A DNA stretch of 64,000 bases from Melampsora larici-populina 98AG31 (Eukaryota > Basidiomycota > Pucciniomycetes > Pucciniales > Melampsoraceae): the NCBI RefSeq assembly GCF_000204055.1, contig NW_006768766.1, positions 1,907,305 through 1,971,304 on the forward strand, read 5' to 3'. A model generated the notes under the pieces. It ran no database searches. It worked only from the letters and a program-made list of their open reading frames with translations, and was not told the DNA's origin. Below, piece after piece: positions 60,759 through 64,000 of this stretch. Numbering within the stretch: position 1 is the stretch's first letter; every line of letters starts with the position of its first letter. The position numbers were made by a program, and so were the translations under genes.

Positions 60759-61724
60759 GAAAACAGTGAGATAAGATTGTCCTTGAGGTTATGTAAGTCT
60801 TTCGCTGTACGATGTACCCGAAACCGATCCAGACAATTGAGACAGAGCGTTGAAAGCCTTTGACACTGAGAAAGGACTTTGATGAGGGTGCTGGGACAGA
60901 GGCCAAATACGTCGCGGACTGCACTTGAGTGTTCACCATTAGGACCAGACATTTCTCGACCCTCGGAGATGTTTAGATTGTCAGAATGCACACTTTCAAC
61001 TTCCCAATACTCCAAATCCTCTTCAATGAAATTGATTTTATGGACAGAAGAAGATCGGAGTGGATACTGATGTCGATGTTTTTCTCTGACCGGGGGGGTC
61101 TGAAACCATTCTGGTCTCAACCCAACGTCTACTACTTCAACATGGAATCCATGTTTGGGAAGGATTTCTTGATGCCAAACGGACATGGGACTTGATATAG
61201 CGGAAGGAAACTTGAGATACTAGAGTACCGGCGTAGACGACACACGACAGAATGATCAGTACATATCAGTGATTTGCCTTAGTAGCTTCAATGTACCAGA
61301 TTCAACTCACCCGCCATATGATGGGTCGACAGATCGAGTACGTCCTACGATTGACGATGGAAAATGATTGAAAACTAGTCATGATGGGCGATTCGGGATT
61401 GTGTTGATAAACTGAACATTCAGTATCCGTTCCAGGATAATGAGCAATTTCCTGATCAATCTTCTTGCGGTAATTCTCTGTGGATTCATTGAGGTCATTG
61501 AGAAGGTATTCTGCAATGTCGATCAGGATCTCATATGGCAGGCGAGAAAGCAAATCTTTAGTGGCCAACGCTGCTTCGGTTCTTGGGTATTGTTTTTGGA
61601 TCCCGGTATCCTCACCACCCCCCCCTAGTAACTCCACCACCCCCTCCCGTTCACAGCTAGTGAAAGGCTTAGTCGCTGCTGACACAAGTCGTGACAGTGC
61701 TAGCTTGAACCGCGCTCTCAGCAC
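60750..61724 (-). pseudogene. N-terminal half of the F-box/LRR-like gene split by the transposon
   Basis: Exon 1 (to about 61314) encodes LLSRLPYEILIDIAEYLLND (F-box) and VNRRTYSICRPIIWR. An intron leads to YLKFPSAISSPMSVWHQEIL, then FIEEDLEYWEVESVHSDN, LIKVLSQCQRLSTLCLN and NLISLFSDLG at the insertion point. The reading frame then runs into element sequence and stops. No ATG was found in frame ahead of the F-box: the open frame starts with GTG after a TGA, and a run of C/G near 61614-61625 suggests a small indel or a missed upstream exon. The C-terminal half is at 49310-50108. Confidence 0.85.
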
Positions 61725-62327
61725 TCACTGAGAATTTTCTTTGATTGTTTCCCTAACAAAACATCATATAGGTACAATAATTGAAGGATCCTTCAAGTGT
61801 TGCGCGAAACAAACAAACAATATGAATCGAGATCGCTCCGACCGATCGAATTTGAATCGATCGGAGCGATTGGAAAACAATTCTGAGAAACAATCAATCA
61901 GACCGATTGAATTGATCGTGTCGAGTGCCTTATATGTTTCCCTTTTTTTGGGTTAGTGTGGTTAAGCATTTGAAAGACCAGATAAAAAAACACATGATGT
62001 CAGGAGAACCGATTGAATTGATCACATTGTGTTCTTGTGCTCAATCCACTCGGTTCTCAACCCTTTTGAGCAAGTGTGATTGCTCGGGTAAATTCCGTAG
62101 CTTATTGTGTAGCTGGACAAAGTTTGATATCTTTGATGACTCGATTACAAGATTCATTACCAAAGACAAAGGAGTGTGGTGTCAAAATGAATGACGAGAG
62201 CCAACAAGGCGATGATCTTGTAGAGCTACAGAGACAGACAAGGAGAGAGAGAAGGACAATTCAGATCCATGTATGTATTTGGTGGATCTTATAGTGTTTG
62301 TCCTAGGATGTGTTGAGCATTGTACGA
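61725..62327. other. Spacer between the F-box half and the MULE gene
   Basis: It contains an inverted repeat at 61832-61870 (ATCGCTCCGA...TCGGAGCGAT) and a 15 bp direct repeat, CCGATTGAATTGATC, at 61903 and 62009. These may belong to the terminal region of the MULE, whose other end is outside the window. No gene supported. Confidence 0.5.
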
Positions 62328-64000
62328 CTAGACCACTCCATGCTCGACTGTGGCCGGATCTGCTGATTCTACTGGGATAGGACAAGTTCTTTTGTTGTGA
62401 CCTGTCTTGTGGCATTGGCTACATCGAGGACCGTTTTGTTCAGCTTCCTGATGCTCATGACGACAAAGATCGCGCTTGGTCTTGTTCGAAGATCCTGTAG
62501 GCCGACCACGAGATCGAATCGGAGCTGGATCACCAATGGTGGGAGTTGGACTGACAAGAATCCGGCTTAACTGACTCCACAACACGCTCTGTTGATGGGC
62601 GGGGAGAGTGTTATGTTGTGCTCGTACGAGGTTGAGTAGCGAGTCAAAGTTAGGTGGTTGGTTGTGTATAACTGGGTCAACTAAAGGCGGTTCTAGATGC
62701 CAATGAGGGTCGAAGTGGTTCACAGCCAATTTCCTCGAAGATAACATGAGATGCTTCAGGAAGTGGGCACAGGGCAATCCTTTTGATCCAGAAAGTACGT
62801 AGGTGCAGTTGTTGGTGTCATCTAAAGAAAGGGCTTTTTGATACTGCTTGTAGGTCTATTTGTGATTTGGGTTTAGAATGTTTCATAATGAATCAGGAAA
62901 GGAATTGTTGGGAGGAAACTAGACAAGAACTTACCTCTAGTAGTGCGTAGTGCGAGATTTTTCTGTTGACATCAGTCCAGATTTGAGGACGAAGTCGAGA
63001 TAAAGTATGAGTTCGATCAAAGGCTATACGGTGTTCTATCCTATCTCTTTGCTGTTGACAAACAAATTCCAGCTTGGTGTATACAGTTGCAAGATCACCA
63101 GTTGATGTCCAGATCCAGCCTTTGATACCAGCATGACCACCTTCAATCCGAGAGGTGACGGTGTGACCAAAATGTTTTATATCCTTTGTCCAAGCAGTTA
63201 CAAACTTTTCCTTGTGAATCACCCACGTACTCTTGATGTAATTGAAAGAAGTCTCGCCAATATCAGTTCGAAGAGCCTCAAAGCGTGCTTCGAAGTCTTC
63301 GGGAGAGATCGAGTTGCAAATTTCCTGCCAGCTGCTTTGAAACGCTTTCCATTGCTCGTCTGTTAATTTCATCTTGATGTTAGCTTGAATATTTTTCTCG
63401 ATATGCCATTTGCAGAGTAGATTCTTGGTGTGTGGTAGAGTTTCCTTCAGAGCGTTCATCAAGGCGAGCTCTCTATCAGTCACAACAGCCTGCAGATTTG
63501 AAAGCTTGGACCCAAAGCACAGCTTCATCTGCTCCAAAACCCATCGATAGTCGGCTTCAGTTTCTTGTCGCATTAGACCAAAGCATAGAGAGATAGACTG
63601 ATGTGTTGGTGAAACTCCCATCACGTGGAGGAGTGGCATTTGAAACCTAAGACAACCAAACCACAAAAATCAGTCAGTCTCAACTCTGATTAAACTTGAT
63701 TGCTGTGAAAGATCTCACCGATTGGTTTTGTAAGTTGAATCCATCAGTAGCACATCAGATGTCCAGAAGTCCGAAGCCGACTTCACACTAGCTTTGGGGG
63801 CAACAAACAGACGTAGGAGTCGGTGATTAGAATCCAGTTCATAGGTATGGAACACATCATTTGCCTTGAGGTTGTCTATCAAAGCTTCAAGTGGAGTGCG
63901 TCCATTGAGATCCAAAAGTTTTTGTTTCTTGATCATGTTGTAGATGTCCTGGCTGGTTGACAAGTTAGTGGGATCGGATGCCTTCAAGGTGCGTAGAATG
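62328..64000 (-). CDS. MULE (Mutator-like) transposase, 5' part outside the window
   Basis: Three visible exons: from the window edge to 63717, about 63648-62934 and about 62857-62328. The core reads VLLMDSTYKTNR-FQMPLLHVMGVS (first catalytic Asp), MRQETEADYRWVLEQM, VVTDRELALMNAL (second Asp), KNLLCKWHIEKNI and TSRIEGGHAGIKGW. A SWIM-type zinc finger is formed by CTYVLSGSKGLPCAHFLKHL, and a CCHC zinc knuckle, CSQCHKTGHNKRTC, sits near the end, as in fungal and FAR1-like MULE transposases. No stop interrupts the visible frame, so the copy may be intact. DDE transposase for cut-and-paste of a Mutator-type element; terminal repeats not identified. Confidence 0.88.

Overview
The window looks like nuclear DNA of a rust fungus (Basidiomycota, Pucciniales, probably Melampsora-like). 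This rests on AT-rich sequence, genes cut by many 50-150 bp GT-AG introns, a large diverging family of F-box/LRR-like genes, and DUF6589, KDZ and MULE type transposon genes. No species was identified by search. No tRNA or rRNA gene was seen.

Housekeeping genes form islands: two tandem ferritin-like (Rds1-type) genes (25-4066), a triose-phosphate/nucleotide-sugar type transporter (13388-15242), the COPII coat subunit SEC23 (19824-22716), a secreted protein of unknown role (23505-25708), glyoxalase II with an apparent mitochondrial presequence (27130-28633), COP9 signalosome subunit 6 (34718-36230) and a class III CoA-transferase (36533-38464). They have no shared pathway; most are arranged divergently or convergently with short spacers.

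Between them lie accessory blocks. First, a 7.6 kb element (4848-12471) has identical 213 bp terminal inverted repeats, a 9 bp target duplication and two convergent genes, a DUF6589 protein and a RecQ-like helicase. Second, a 10.6 kb element (50110-60749) carries a KDZ-type transposase, a possible alpha-kinase-like gene, a small gene made of duplicated exons and a cysteine-rich, basic-tailed protein gene. It sits inside an F-box gene and is flanked by a 9 bp duplication; the two F-box halves (49310-50108 and 60750-61724) rejoin in frame when one copy of the duplication is removed. Third, there are short non-autonomous elements: a 244 bp MITE (17758-18001), a foldback (38661-39245), a 1.1 kb TIR element (44944-46047) and a CACTA-ended foldback MITE (57277-58039). 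Finally a MULE transposase gene runs off the right edge.

F-box/LRR-like genes occur as intact (42883-44500, 30113-31486), single-nonsense (32570-34258), split, truncated and fossil copies, a birth-and-death family. Three blocks (about 15.7-19.6, 38.5-41.4 and 46.3-49.0 kb) are strikingly poor in CpG and hold only decayed repeats, as expected for old methylated or RIP-like mutated transposons.
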